From the NCBI GenBank assembly GCA_018830485.1, contig JAHJRQ010000015.1, positions 719,081 through 783,080 of the forward strand: a stretch of 64,000 nucleotides of DNA, read 5' to 3'. A program made the position numbers and the translations under genes. Below, in pieces: positions 16,249 to 25,082 of the stretch. Within the stretch, counting starts at the first letter, position 1. Each line of letters opens with the position of its first letter. The notes below the pieces were generated by a model that worked only from the letters and a program-made list of their open reading frames with translations, was not told the DNA's origin and made no database searches. This DNA comes from Pseudomonadota bacterium (GTDB lineage: Bacteria; Desulfobacterota; Desulfobulbia; Desulfobulbales; Desulfurivibrionaceae).

Positions 16249-17603
16249 TGCGAACGGTTTTTACTGTCAGTCTGGGCTGTCCCAAAAATCTGGTGGATAC
16301 GGAGCTCATGCTTGGGTTGCTGGTCGAGGCCGGCTTCGCGCCCTGCGAGGATGCGGAAGAGGCTGATCTGCTGCTGGTCAACACCTGCGGCTTTATCCAG
16401 TCCGCTGTGGAAGAGGGGATCGAGGAGATTTTCACCCTGGCGGAGGTCAAGGAGCGCCACCCTGAAAAAAAACTGGCGGTGGTCGGCTGCATGGTGCAAC
16501 GCTACGGCGCGGACCTTGCCAAGGAGCTTCCCGAGGTGGATCTCTTCATCGGCACCGAGGGAACCCAGGATATCGTCGGCAGATTGCAGGAGCTTGCCCA
16601 GGCTGATCATCCGCAGGTGCACCTTGCCCCGCCCACCTTTCTGCTGGATTCCTCCTGGCCGCGCAAACTTTCTGCCCCGGCGCATCGGGCCTATATGAAA
16701 GTGACCGAGGGATGCTCCAACCGCTGTAGCTATTGCCTGATTCCCTCCCTGCGCGGCGACCTGCGCAGCCGGCGCCTTGATGATCTGGCGCATGAGGCGC
16801 AGATGCTGGCGGAAAACAGGGTGCAAGAGCTGACCTTCGTGGCCCAGGATCTCACCGCTTACGGCCTGGATCTGGGACCCGGCGCGCCCCGGCTGGTGGA
16901 TTTGCTCCGCGCCTTGCTTGCGGCCTGCAACATCCCCTGGTTCCGCCTCCTCTATCTCTATCCCACCCGGGTCAATACAGAGCTCCTTGAATTCATGGCG
17001 GCCAATCCCCGGATTGTCCCCTATCTGGATATACCCCTCCAGCACGTCTCTGATTCGGTGCTCAAGGGCATGAACCGGCCCTATGGCCGCAAGCAGATCG
17101 AGACGCTCCTGGGAAAGATCCGTTCGATCCTGCCCCAGGCCGCCATTCGCACCACCTTCATGGTGGGTTTCCCCGGGGAAACCGGGGCGGATGTGCAGCA
17201 GCTTGCCGAATTCATGCAGGAACAGAAACTGGCCCATGTCGGGATCTTCGGCTACTCAAACGAAGAGGGGTGCGCCGCTTATAATCTGGCTGGGCAATGC
17301 AGCGAAGAGGAAAAGAGCGAGCGGAGGAAACGGCTCATGGCGCTGCAGGGCGGGGTATCCCTTGCCAAAAATCAGGCAATGGTGGGCAGGGTGGAAGAGG
17401 TGCTGGTGGAGGGCTGGAGCCGTGAAACCGATCTCCTGCTGGAAGGGAGAACCCGTTTTCAGGCCCCGGAGATCGATGGCTGCGTCTATATCAATGCCGG
17501 CGTGGCAAATCCGGGGGATATCGTGGAGGTGCTGATCACCGAGGCGCACCCCTATGATCTCGTGGGCGAGATTGTCGAGCATGGGCAGGACAGCGACGAG
17601 TAA
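16245..17603 (+). CDS. rimO: Ribosomal protein S12 methylthiotransferase
   Basis: The 452-residue radical SAM enzyme adds a methylthio group to an aspartate of ribosomal protein S12. The N-terminal domain begins VSLGCPKNLVDTE with three cluster cysteines spread over the first 85 residues. The radical SAM motif is CSNRCSYC. The C-terminal TRAM domain (about 380-445) is present. The opening SLGCPKN distinguishes RimO from MiaB. It overlaps the nucleoside phosphorylase gene by 4 bases. Confidence 0.95.
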   Translation: MMRTVFTVSLGCPKNLVDTELMLGLLVEAGFAPCEDAEEADLLLVNTCGFIQSAVEEGIEEIFTLAEVKERHPEKKLAVVGCMVQRYGADLAKELPEVDLFIGTEGTQDIVGRLQELAQADHPQVHLAPPTFLLDSSWPRKLSAPAHRAYMKVTEGCSNRCSYCLIPSLRGDLRSRRLDDLAHEAQMLAENRVQELTFVAQDLTAYGLDLGPGAPRLVDLLRALLAACNIPWFRLLYLYPTRVNTELLEFMAANPRIVPYLDIPLQHVSDSVLKGMNRPYGRKQIETLLGKIRSILPQAAIRTTFMVGFPGETGADVQQLAEFMQEQKLAHVGIFGYSNEEGCAAYNLAGQCSEEEKSERRKRLMALQGGVSLAKNQAMVGRVEEVLVEGWSRETDLLLEGRTRFQAPEIDGCVYINAGVANPGDIVEVLITEAHPYDLVGEIVEHGQDSDE

Positions 17604-17703
17604 GCCGTTATGCGAGAGCAATCATGCTGTTTTTCATGGGAAGAACGGCATAAGGAGAGGTAAGAAAAGGGGCACAAACACAGATCATGTTCTGTAACGG
17701 CTC

Positions 17704-17988
17704 CTAATCAGCCGATTCGTTGACCTTTTCCTTCAGTTCCTTGCCGACTTTGAAGAAGGGAAGTTTTTTCGGCTTGACCTTGATTTTCTCTCCGGTTTTC
17801 GGGTTGCGGCCGAAATACGAATCGTACTCCTTGACCACAAAACTGCCAAAGCCGCGGATCTCTATGCTCTCGCCATTTGCCAGGGCGTCACCCATGGCAT
17901 CAAGGATGGTGGTCACGGCTGAGCTCGCGTCCCGCAAGGGGACATTCATTTCTTCAGCCAGTGCTTCGATCAACTCCGATTTGTTCAT
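17704..17988 (-). CDS. IHF/HU family DNA-binding protein (IHF-beta-like)
   Basis: From the ATG at 17988 (GGAGAAGGG site) the product is 94 residues. It reads MNKSELIEALAEEM at the N-terminus and has ESIEIRGFGSF before the beta arm and GRNPKTGEKIKV within it. The C-terminus FFKVGKELKE resembles IHF-beta more than HU. It should bend or compact DNA, and IHF commonly assists sigma-54 promoters like those expected for the regulator at 7376. It is convergent with rimO. Confidence 0.92.
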   Translation of the reverse strand: MNKSELIEALAEEMNVPLRDASSAVTTILDAMGDALANGESIEIRGFGSFVVKEYDSYFGRNPKTGEKIKVKPKKLPFFKVGKELKEKVNESAD

Positions 17989-18085
17989 CGCCCTTCTCCG
18001 ATGTGCTGCCGTTAAAAAAATAATATTAAATACAGGGGGATAAAACATCTTAAACAGCTAAGTGCTCAATTGTAAAGAGGATTTT

Positions 18086-18799
18086 TTAAGAGAAAATTTT
18101 GGCCAGATCCGCAGGGGTGAGGCGGCGGTATCTGCCGGTGGGCAAGGCGCCAAGCCGCAGGCCTCCGTAGGCGATGCGCTTGAGCGCGAGTACCCGGTGG
18201 CCGATGGCTTGGCACATCAGGCGGACTTGCCGTTTGCGCCCCTCGTGGATGGTGATTTCCAGAGTGGTTGTCGCTGGCTCCTTGGAAATGATGCGCACCG
18301 TGGCCGGCCAGGTTTTTTTCCCCTCAAGCTCAACACCCTCCTCAAGCATCCGGATTTTTTCAGGGGTCGGCAAGCCGCGCACTTCAGCCTGGTAGGTTCG
18401 TTCTATTTCAAAGCGCGGGTGGAGAATGCGTTCGGCAAAATCGCCGTCATTGGTCAGGATGAGCGCGCCCTCGGTGTCAAAATCAAGGCGGCCCACGGGA
18501 AAGACCCGGCTGGTGACGCCGGTGAGCAGGGAGGAAACAATGGGTCTTCCCTGGGGATCGTGGAGGGTGGTGACGTAGCCCCGGGGTTTGTTGAGCAGGA
18601 GATATATTTTTTCTTCTTCAATGCACAGGGGCCGTCCTTCAAAGGCGATAACCTGCGTGCTTGGATCAACCTTGCAACCCATCTCGGTGACGACCTTGCC
18701 GTCCACCGTGATTTTTCCCAGGCGGATCAGCTCCTCGGCATTGCGGCGGGAGGCGAGCCCGGCCTTGGCCAGGATTTTTTGCAGCCGTTCTTCGGGCAT
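18086..18799 (-). CDS. RluB/RsuA-type rRNA pseudouridine synthase
   Basis: From the ATG at 18799 the protein is 237 residues. It has an N-terminal S4 RNA-binding domain (about 1-60: RLQKILAKAGLASRRNAEELI) and the catalytic domain with the aspartate in GRLDFDTEGALILTNDGD. The C-terminal IHEGRKRQVRLMCQAIGH is typical. It converts a uridine in large- or small-subunit rRNA; the sequence looks closer to RluB than RsuA. No clear ribosome binding site was seen, so the start rests on the domain boundary. Confidence 0.9.
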   Translation of the reverse strand: MPEERLQKILAKAGLASRRNAEELIRLGKITVDGKVVTEMGCKVDPSTQVIAFEGRPLCIEEEKIYLLLNKPRGYVTTLHDPQGRPIVSSLLTGVTSRVFPVGRLDFDTEGALILTNDGDFAERILHPRFEIERTYQAEVRGLPTPEKIRMLEEGVELEGKKTWPATVRIISKEPATTTLEITIHEGRKRQVRLMCQAIGHRVLALKRIAYGGLRLGALPTGRYRRLTPADLAKIFS

Positions 18800-18898
18800 G
18801 GAAATGTGCTGTGGAGTCAGGCGCGGGAATACGCGGCAGGGATGCAACAGAAAAAGAGGCCCTTACGGGAGGGCTGCCCGGGAAGGGGAAGCAGGTGC

Positions 18899-19333
18899 TC
18901 AGGCATGGTAGTCGCCGCGCCTGAGTTTTGCGGACTCGACATACGAGGCTGTGGCCACCCGCTCAAGGATGGCTGAGAGAGGGTGGTTCCCCGGAAGTTG
19001 ATTTTTGAGATGCACCAAGGCTGCGGTGTCATTTTCAAGGGCGTCGGCAAATGGTTCAAGGTCCTGGGCGGAAAAAGCTGGATTACCCAAGGCGGCGCTG
19101 AATTTTTCCAGGGTATTGATGGTCTCTTCGGTCAGGGAAATGCCTTCCAGCCTGAGGGCGGCGGCGATTGGCGCGGTGGCGGAAGCGGCGGCGATGGTTG
19201 TGGCGGCCGGGCTTTTGGCGGCAGCCAGTTCCTGGGCCAGGATATCCTGGAAGGAAGCGCCCGCGACCGAGGGACCGCCTTTGCCGATGCTTGCAACATC
19301 CTGCTGGCCAGGAGTAATCGCGGTGATCTTCAT
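18899..19333 (-). CDS. Protein of unknown function, 144 residues
   Basis: I do not recognise this protein. The ATG at 19333 follows a GGGGAGT site. The first 70 residues are low in complexity and rich in alanine (FQDILAQELAAAKSP). The rest is helical, with DLEPFADALEND and LSAILERVATASY. The N-terminal FQ-x-I/L-L pattern resembles some secreted or flagella-associated proteins, but that is only an impression. It has no signal peptide or membrane helix and sits alone between the pseudouridine synthase and ubiD genes. Confidence 0.6.
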   Translation of the reverse strand: MKITAITPGQQDVASIGKGGPSVAGASFQDILAQELAAAKSPAATTIAAASATAPIAAALRLEGISLTEETINTLEKFSAALGNPAFSAQDLEPFADALENDTAALVHLKNQLPGNHPLSAILERVATASYVESAKLRRGDYHA

Positions 19334-19433
19334 GATGGACTCCCCATGGTTGATGATTGCCCTGCCTACACCATAGCTATTCGGCATAAGAATCGTCAAT
19401 CTTTAAGAGAAAAGCGGCGCAAAAATTCCCTGC

Positions 19434-21218
19434 TTACCGGTAGCGGGACGGCAGGATCTCGTTGATTTTTCCGTCCACCAACCGTTTTGTTTTTTCGTCC
19501 ACCTCAAGAACCTCCGGGTACCAGGGCTTCAGGCGGCAGTCAAAGATGATGGGCGGGGTAAGAATGGGGTGGAAGCGGCGCAGCTCGGTGGCGGCCGCAT
19601 GGATGTCGGCGGCCGGTTCGAAGCGGGTGAAAAGGGTCCAGAGAAATTCCTGGAGATTCTCCGTGGCTGCCTTGGCATCGTCCACCAGCACCACCACCTG
19701 CCAGTCGGCCAGCGCCGGGCAGTGGGCCAGATGGGCGGGAAGATCCTGCCGGCCGGCAAAGCCCTCCCCCTGCACCACCAGGGTGCCGGGGAGAAAGACC
19801 TCTGCCGTGGTGCAGCCCTGGGGCAGTTCGCCGTGGAAGGACGGGGGCAGGATGCGGCGGGGCTCCTTGCCAAGCCCCATCATCATGGCCTTGGAACCGT
19901 TGTTCACCGATGGGCCGGTGTAGTCCAGGGTGTCCTGGGATACATTGGCAAAGACGAAGAGGTCGGTCTGCCAGTTGATCCGCTCCAGCACATGGACCCA
20001 CAGTTTTTTGAAATCCGTGATCTCGATGTCGCCGTCGGTGAGGATCAGGAACTTGGTGAGCGACAACTGCCCCTCGCCCAGAATGCGCAGGCCCGAGGCA
20101 AAGGCCTCGCGGGGGTAGCGGTTGGTGACCTTGGCCGCGGCCAGGCAGTGGAAGCCGGTCTCGCCAAAGGTTTTGAGCTGGCGAACCCCGTTCATCACCA
20201 ACGGGAAGAGCGGGGAGAGCAGATCCTGGAGATAGTCGCCGATGTAGAAATCCTCCTGCCGGGGGCGTCCCACCACCGTGGCCGGATAGATGGCGTCGCG
20301 GCGATGGTAAAGCCGTTCGACATGGAAGACCGGGTAGTCGTGGGTGAGCGAGTTGTAGCCGTAATGATCGCCGAATGGGCCTTCCGGTCGCCGCATGTGG
20401 GGCGGGACAAAGCCCTTGGCTGCGAATTCGGCGTGGGCAACCAGCGGGTGGCCGCCTGCAGGATCGCGGGTTATGGGCAGCTTTTCGCCAAGCAGCAGGG
20501 AGGCCAGCATCAGCTCCGGGATATTTTCCGGCAGAGGGGCGATGGCGGCCAGCATCAGGGCCGGCGGCCCTCCGATGTACAGTGTCATGGGCAACGCTTC
20601 GTTGCGGCTTTCCGCGGCATGGTAATGGTAGCCGCCGCCCTTGTGGATCTGCCAGTGGATGCCGGTGGTGCGGTCATCAAAGCGCTGGATGCGGTACATG
20701 CCCAGGTTGTGGCCCCTGCCGTCCGGGTGTTCGGTGTAGACCAGAGGCAGGGTGACAAAGGCGCCGCCGTCCGTGGCCCAGGAGGTGAGCAGAGGCAGTT
20801 CGCCCAGCCGGGCCGGACTCTGGCAGACCTCCAGGATGGGGGCCTTGGCCGCCGGAACCCTTTTCAGCCCCACCTTGGTGGCCTGGCCCAGCAGAGAGCG
20901 CATCTCCCAGATTTTGCCGAGGTTCGGCGGCATCAGGGTTTCCGCCGCCCGGACCAGATCGGTCACGAATTGCTGGGGCCGTTTGCCAAAGGCCAGCTCA
21001 AGCCTGCGGGCGGTGCCGAAGAGGTTGGTGACCACAGGGAAGCTGCTGCCCCTGACATTGGTGAACAACAGGGCCGGGCCGCCCTGGGCGATTACCCGGC
21101 GATGGATCTCGGCAATCTCCAGATCCGGGTCAACCGGGGTGGAAACCTCGAGCAGGGAATCTTCCCTCCGCAGGATTTCGAGAAAGGCTCTAAGGTCTCT
21201 GATAATATTCTGGCTCAC
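19434..21218 (-). CDS. UbiD-family prenylated-FMN decarboxylase
   Basis: The 594-residue protein opens with IRDLRAFLEILRREDSLLEV, as in UbiD. It contains TNLFGTARR and the E-x-R region around HMRRPEGPFGDHYGYN. The family removes a carboxyl group from aromatic or unsaturated acids using prenylated FMN made by UbiX. Menaquinone or ubiquinone synthesis is the usual role, and menaquinone would suit an anaerobe, but the substrate is not shown. No ubiX or mqn gene is adjacent, so it is left without a symbol. Length is in the upper range of the family. Confidence 0.9.
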   Translation of the reverse strand: MSQNIIRDLRAFLEILRREDSLLEVSTPVDPDLEIAEIHRRVIAQGGPALLFTNVRGSSFPVVTNLFGTARRLELAFGKRPQQFVTDLVRAAETLMPPNLGKIWEMRSLLGQATKVGLKRVPAAKAPILEVCQSPARLGELPLLTSWATDGGAFVTLPLVYTEHPDGRGHNLGMYRIQRFDDRTTGIHWQIHKGGGYHYHAAESRNEALPMTLYIGGPPALMLAAIAPLPENIPELMLASLLLGEKLPITRDPAGGHPLVAHAEFAAKGFVPPHMRRPEGPFGDHYGYNSLTHDYPVFHVERLYHRRDAIYPATVVGRPRQEDFYIGDYLQDLLSPLFPLVMNGVRQLKTFGETGFHCLAAAKVTNRYPREAFASGLRILGEGQLSLTKFLILTDGDIEITDFKKLWVHVLERINWQTDLFVFANVSQDTLDYTGPSVNNGSKAMMMGLGKEPRRILPPSFHGELPQGCTTAEVFLPGTLVVQGEGFAGRQDLPAHLAHCPALADWQVVVLVDDAKAATENLQEFLWTLFTRFEPAADIHAAATELRRFHPILTPPIIFDCRLKPWYPEVLEVDEKTKRLVDGKINEILPSRYR

Positions 21219-21267
21219 CTTTGCGCTCTCCTTGCTGGTATGCTATTTTGTGAGTATAAATGAAGGC

Positions 21268-21513
21268 TTAATCCTTGAGGAACAGACGGTGGTATTCTGT
21301 TTCGCTACAATGTTTATGCATCAGGCTGGAAAGAAAATCAAGGAGCGAGGTGATTTCCTCCTCTTTCAGGCGGGGGATGAGGGTCTGCAGGAAGGCGGGT
21401 TCGGCGAATCGCTGCAGAAACGCCGCGAGGGAACGTTCGTCTGTTTCCCGGTTCAGGCCAAAGCAGATTTCTTGTGCGTGCAGGTGAGTGGGGGGAGTTT
21501 TTTGGCTGTCCAT
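21268..21513 (-). CDS. Small cytoplasmic protein of unknown function, 81 residues
   Basis: The 81-residue product starts at ATG 21513 after a GGAAG site. It has a short polar N-terminus (PPTHLHAQEICFGL) and then helices rich in leucine and acid residues (FLQRFAEPAFLQTLIPRLKEEEITSLLDFL). No signal peptide or known motif is visible. It lies 49 bases before ubiD on the same strand, so it may be the first gene of that unit. Confidence 0.65.
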   Translation of the reverse strand: MDSQKTPPTHLHAQEICFGLNRETDERSLAAFLQRFAEPAFLQTLIPRLKEEEITSLLDFLSSLMHKHCSETEYHRLFLKD

Positions 21514-21576
21514 GGCGGCTTCCGGAAATTGTGGGTTAAGAAATGATCGCTTGTAAAAGCAGTGAGTGATGGAAAA

Positions 21577-22281
21577 ATGTCAAGGCAATGGATAACCTTG
21601 GAAAATGGGACGCAATCCACCGAGTCTCCGGAGTTGATCCGGATGGCCCTCGACCGGTTGCGGGAAAAAAGGGAGCTCATTTCCCTGGTGCATACCGGGT
21701 ATCAGTCCCCCATGACGGTCATCGTCAACTACGATGATCGGATGCTCGAGATCGACAAGCCCATCGACTGGCCCGGAACCCTGGGGATCATCCATATCCT
21801 GTTCAGGGACGAGACCATGGTCTGGAACAAGGTGCGCGTCCAGGTGATCCGCACCACCGAAAGCAGCATCTTCACCGAGTTTCCCACCATCCTGTTTCGC
21901 CTGCAGCGCCGGACCAACTACCGGGTCGGAGTGCCCAACGGCAGCACGGTCATGTTCATGCATAACAATGAAATGCGGCAAGGGTTCCAGGTCATAGATG
22001 TCAGCGCCAACGGGATCTTTGTCTGCACCGACAGGTTCGCCCCCCTGCAACCCGGGGATATCCTCCTTGATCTGGCGGTATTTTTTCCCGGCGCCGGAAC
22101 CGGGTTGAGCGCAGGCACCTATATGAACATCAGCAGGGCAAAGGTAATGCGGGCAACCCGGGGAGACAATAAAAAATATTGCTATGGGATCCTTTTTGAC
22201 CTTACCAAGGGGGAAGAGGAAACCCTTCTCCAGTATGTGCGTCTGCGAGAGCGGGAGCTGTTGCGCAAAGGGATGTTTTGA
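21577..22281 (+). CDS. PilZ-domain protein with YcgR-like N-terminal domain
   Basis: The 234-residue protein has an N-terminal domain (about 15-115) resembling the YcgR_2/flagellar-brake module. Its PilZ domain follows, with the arginine motif RRTNYR and the second motif DVSANGIFV. It should bind cyclic di-GMP and act on motility or surface behaviour. A GTG at 21562 would add five residues; the ATG at 21577 has a slightly better GGA site. It is divergent from the 81-residue gene. Confidence 0.85.
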   Translation: MSRQWITLENGTQSTESPELIRMALDRLREKRELISLVHTGYQSPMTVIVNYDDRMLEIDKPIDWPGTLGIIHILFRDETMVWNKVRVQVIRTTESSIFTEFPTILFRLQRRTNYRVGVPNGSTVMFMHNNEMRQGFQVIDVSANGIFVCTDRFAPLQPGDILLDLAVFFPGAGTGLSAGTYMNISRAKVMRATRGDNKKYCYGILFDLTKGEEETLLQYVRLRERELLRKGMF

Positions 22282-22312
22282 GCTTTTTTCGTGCGCCCTC
22301 GCCCCAAGCCGA

Positions 22313-22705
22313 CTAGATAATGCGCCACAAGACTTTGCGGGAGCGGGGGCCGTCAAACTCGCAGAAGAAGATTTTTTGCCAGGTGCCGAGCTGGAGCCGG
22401 CCATTTTCAATGAAGACCGTTACCGAGCTGCCGGTGAGCGAGGCCATGACATGGGCCGGAGAATTGCCTTCTGCATGCCGGTACCGGATGTGCGGCACGA
22501 TTTTTTGCAGGGCGGCAAGGATATCGCTCTGCACGTCGGGGTCGGCGCCCTCGTTGATGGTCAAGCCGGCGGTGGTGTGCGGATTGTACACATGGCAGAC
22601 GCCATCAACAATGGTGCTTGCGGTCACGGCTTTTTGGAGCTGGGCGGTGATGTCGGAAAACTGCATGGTTGCCGAGGTGGAAACAACAAGGGTTCCTGCG
22701 GGCAT
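22313..22705 (-). CDS. YjbQ/UPF0047 family protein
   Basis: The 130-residue protein shows the YjbQ signature HTTAGLTINEGADPDV together with HIRYRHAEGNSPAHV and the C-terminal IFFCEFDGPRSR. Members of this family can have thiamine-phosphate synthase activity, but their normal role is unsettled. Length and both histidine motifs are intact. It is convergent with the PilZ gene. Confidence 0.9.
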   Translation of the reverse strand: MPAGTLVVSTSATMQFSDITAQLQKAVTASTIVDGVCHVYNPHTTAGLTINEGADPDVQSDILAALQKIVPHIRYRHAEGNSPAHVMASLTGSSVTVFIENGRLQLGTWQKIFFCEFDGPRSRKVLWRII

Positions 22706-22834
22706 GGTTAAAGATCTCCTGGACAGGGATGATGGGTACGCGCGACCTTTTGTGTAAGGAAATTGTACTATATTAGATTGCGGAACGCGTCAAATTGATT
22801 ATAGAGCGGATTGATGCAAAGAGGGAAGGAGGCT

Positions 22835-23467
22835 ATGGTAGAGAACGTTTTTAAAAATCTTCAGTGGCTCGGGCATGACGCTTTTCTGCTGCGGGCCGGG
22901 GGCAAGGTCGTCTATTTCGATCCCTTCCAGCTCGGTTCCGGCTTGCCGCCGGCCGATATCATCTGTATTTCCCATGAACACTACGACCACTGCTCCCCCG
23001 CTGACGTGCGGATGATCCAGCAGCCCTCCACCCTCATTGTTGCCGAAGCACAGTGTGCGGCACAGCTTAAGGGCAGGATCGTATCCCTTGCCCCGGGCGA
23101 ACGGTGCGAGGAGCAGGGGATTACCATCGAGGCCGTCCCTGCCTACAACACCAACAAGCAGTTTCACCCCCATGCCAACCGGTGGCTGGGGTTTATCCTC
23201 ACCGTGGATGGGGTGCGGCTGTACCATGCCGGAGATACCGATTATATTCCGGAGATGAAAAATATCCGGGCGGATATCGCCCTGCTGCCTGTTTCCGGCA
23301 CCTATGTGATGACCGCCGAGGAAGCGGCGCAAGCGGCTCTTGCCATCGGGCCCACGATCGCGGTGCCCATGCATTACGGCGCCATTGTCGGAACGGACGA
23401 AGACGCGAAACGGTTTGCCGCATTGCTTGCCGGCACGATACGGGTGGAAATCCTTGGCCGCGGATAA
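22835..23467 (+). CDS. Metallo-beta-lactamase fold hydrolase (UlaG-like)
   Basis: From the ATG at 22835 the product has 210 residues. The metal-binding motif is HEHYDHC, with further ligands in YHAGDTDYIPEM and MHYG near the C-terminus. This matches the small UlaG-like branch of MBL-fold hydrolases. An AAGGAGG site sits very close to this ATG; starts at 22811 (TTG) or 22814 (ATG) would add seven or eight residues. The end overlaps the siroheme gene by 14 bases, so co-expression is likely. Substrate unknown. Confidence 0.85.
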   Translation: MVENVFKNLQWLGHDAFLLRAGGKVVYFDPFQLGSGLPPADIICISHEHYDHCSPADVRMIQQPSTLIVAEAQCAAQLKGRIVSLAPGERCEEQGITIEAVPAYNTNKQFHPHANRWLGFILTVDGVRLYHAGDTDYIPEMKNIRADIALLPVSGTYVMTAEEAAQAALAIGPTIAVPMHYGAIVGTDEDAKRFAALLAGTIRVEILGRG

Positions 23468-24149
23468 TTCGCAATATTTCCCGGTCTGCCTCAAGGTCGC
23501 CGGGCGGCAATGTGTGGTCATCGGCGGCGGCCGGGTTGGCGAGCGCAAGGTGCAAGGGCTGTTGGCCCATGGCGCCCTGGTTCGGGTGATCAGCCCCGAG
23601 TTGAGCGAACCGCTTGCCGCCCTGCTGCGGACCGGCGCGATTGACTGGCTGGACCGCCTGTATCAGGAAGGCGATTTGGCCGGGGCTTTTCTGGTCATTG
23701 CCGCCACCGATGATCCGCTCGCTCAGGAGCGGATTCATGCCGAGGCCGAGGCGCGCAATATCCTGCTCAATGTGGCGGATGTGCCGAAATGGTGCAACTT
23801 TATTCTTCCGGCCACGGCGCGACGGGGCGATCTCTCCATCTCCGTTTCCACCGCCGGGAAAAGCCCGGCTCTGGCCAGCACCCTGCGTCAGGCGCTGGAG
23901 GTCCAATTCGGCCCCGAATACGGGGTGCTGGTGGAGATCCTCGGAACCCTGCGGGATACCGTTCTGGCCGAGGGCCGGCCGCATTCGGAGAACAAGATGA
24001 TTTTTGCCCGGCTGGCTGATCCCGAAATGGCGCTCTGGATTAAAGCCGGGCTGTGGCAGAAGCTTGCCGGCCACATTCAGGAAGTCCTTGGGCCTGATGT
24101 CCCCCTTGCCTGCCTGGAGAAGGCCCGGCAGACATACGAGCAATCGTGA
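23454..24149 (+). CDS. Precorrin-2 dehydrogenase/sirohydrochlorin ferrochelatase domain protein
   Basis: The 231-residue product starts at a TTG at 23454, after GGTGG, inside the end of the MBL gene. It has the Met8/CysG N-terminal pattern: YFPVCLKVAGRQCVVIGGGRVGERK (NAD-binding), AATDDP, and NVADVPKWCNFILPA. It oxidises precorrin-2 to sirohydrochlorin and may insert iron to give siroheme, the cofactor of sulfite and nitrite reductases. It lacks the uroporphyrinogen methyltransferase half of full CysG. It belongs to the tetrapyrrole group with hemA downstream. Confidence 0.88.
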   Translation: MAADNSQYFPVCLKVAGRQCVVIGGGRVGERKVQGLLAHGALVRVISPELSEPLAALLRTGAIDWLDRLYQEGDLAGAFLVIAATDDPLAQERIHAEAEARNILLNVADVPKWCNFILPATARRGDLSISVSTAGKSPALASTLRQALEVQFGPEYGVLVEILGTLRDTVLAEGRPHSENKMIFARLADPEMALWIKAGLWQKLAGHIQEVLGPDVPLACLEKARQTYEQS

Positions 24150-24266
24150 CGGATTCGCGGAAAGGTTGAAAAGTCACAGATCCGGAATAGGAAAAGGAAG
24201 AATTACCAAGCCATAACTGTTGAAAACGCGTTTTTTGCGATTTCAATAATCTTCAGGAGCGGCGCG

Positions 24267-25082
24267 ATGACCCTGTTGTTTCAGCTCACCCTGTATCTGT
24301 ATCTTCTGGCCACCGCGGTGTATGTGGCTCATTTCCTTTCCCAGCAGAAAAAGGTGCGGGCGGTTGCCCGGGCGATTCTTCTCGTCGGCGGGGTACTGCA
24401 TACCGTTTATTTTGTTGTCCGTTATGTTGCTGCGGGGCATACCCCCCTGACCAGCAACCATGAAGCGGTCTCCTTCTTTGCCTGGTCAATGACCTGGGCT
24501 TTCTTGTCGTTCTGGTGGCGGTACCGGGTGAAAAATTTCGGCGTCTTTGTTTCGCCGCTTATTTCCCTGCTGATGCTCATCGCCGCCTTTTCCTCCCAGG
24601 AGATACGGCCATTGGCCCCGGCCCTCAAGAGCAACTGGCTGCCGGTGCATGCCAGTCTCGCCATCATGGCCAACGGCTTCATGGCCCTGGCTTTTTGCGG
24701 CGGGGTGATGTACCTGCTCCAGGAGCGGGAGATCAAGAAAAAAAAATTCGGGATATTCTACAGCCGATTGCCCTCTCTCGAAGCGTTGGATACCCTGAAT
24801 CAGCATTGTCTGACGCTGGGATTTCTCTTTCTGACCCTGGGGATCGTTACCGGTTCCGTCTGGGCAAAGCAGGCCTGGGGGGCATATTGGCAGTGGGATC
24901 CCAAGGAAACCTGGTCGCTGATCACCTGGCTCATCTACGCGGCCATTCTCCACCAGCGGCTCACCGTGGGCTGGCGGCGCAGGCGGGCGGCGATCATGGC
25001 CATTGTCGGGTTCGGCTCGGTGCTTTTCACCCTATGGGGTGTGACCTATCTGTTGGGGGGTGTGCACTCCTATGTTGGCTGA
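24267..25082 (+). CDS. CcsA/HemX-like cytochrome c assembly protein
   Basis: The 271-residue membrane protein has about eight hydrophobic segments and the tryptophan-rich heme-handling motif WGAYWQWDPKETWSLITW. This is the CcsA/ResC signature. Conserved histidines include SNHEAVSF and the C-terminal HSYVG. Next to hemA the family is often called HemX. It may export heme to apocytochromes or tune HemA. Its end overlaps the hemA start by 11 bases. The periplasmic cytochromes encoded in this window would depend on such a system. Confidence 0.9.
   Translation: MTLLFQLTLYLYLLATAVYVAHFLSQQKKVRAVARAILLVGGVLHTVYFVVRYVAAGHTPLTSNHEAVSFFAWSMTWAFLSFWWRYRVKNFGVFVSPLISLLMLIAAFSSQEIRPLAPALKSNWLPVHASLAIMANGFMALAFCGGVMYLLQEREIKKKKFGIFYSRLPSLEALDTLNQHCLTLGFLFLTLGIVTGSVWAKQAWGAYWQWDPKETWSLITWLIYAAILHQRLTVGWRRRRAAIMAIVGFGSVLFTLWGVTYLLGGVHSYVG

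Noticed and set aside
17604..17703. Hairpin between rimO and the IHF/HU gene as a terminator
   Set aside because: The GCCGTTATGC and ACGGCATAAG segments do not pair well, and there is no T-run.
19569..21263. A 564-codon plus-strand frame across the UbiD-family gene
   Set aside because: It mirrors a well-matched UbiD gene on the other strand and shows no domain of its own.
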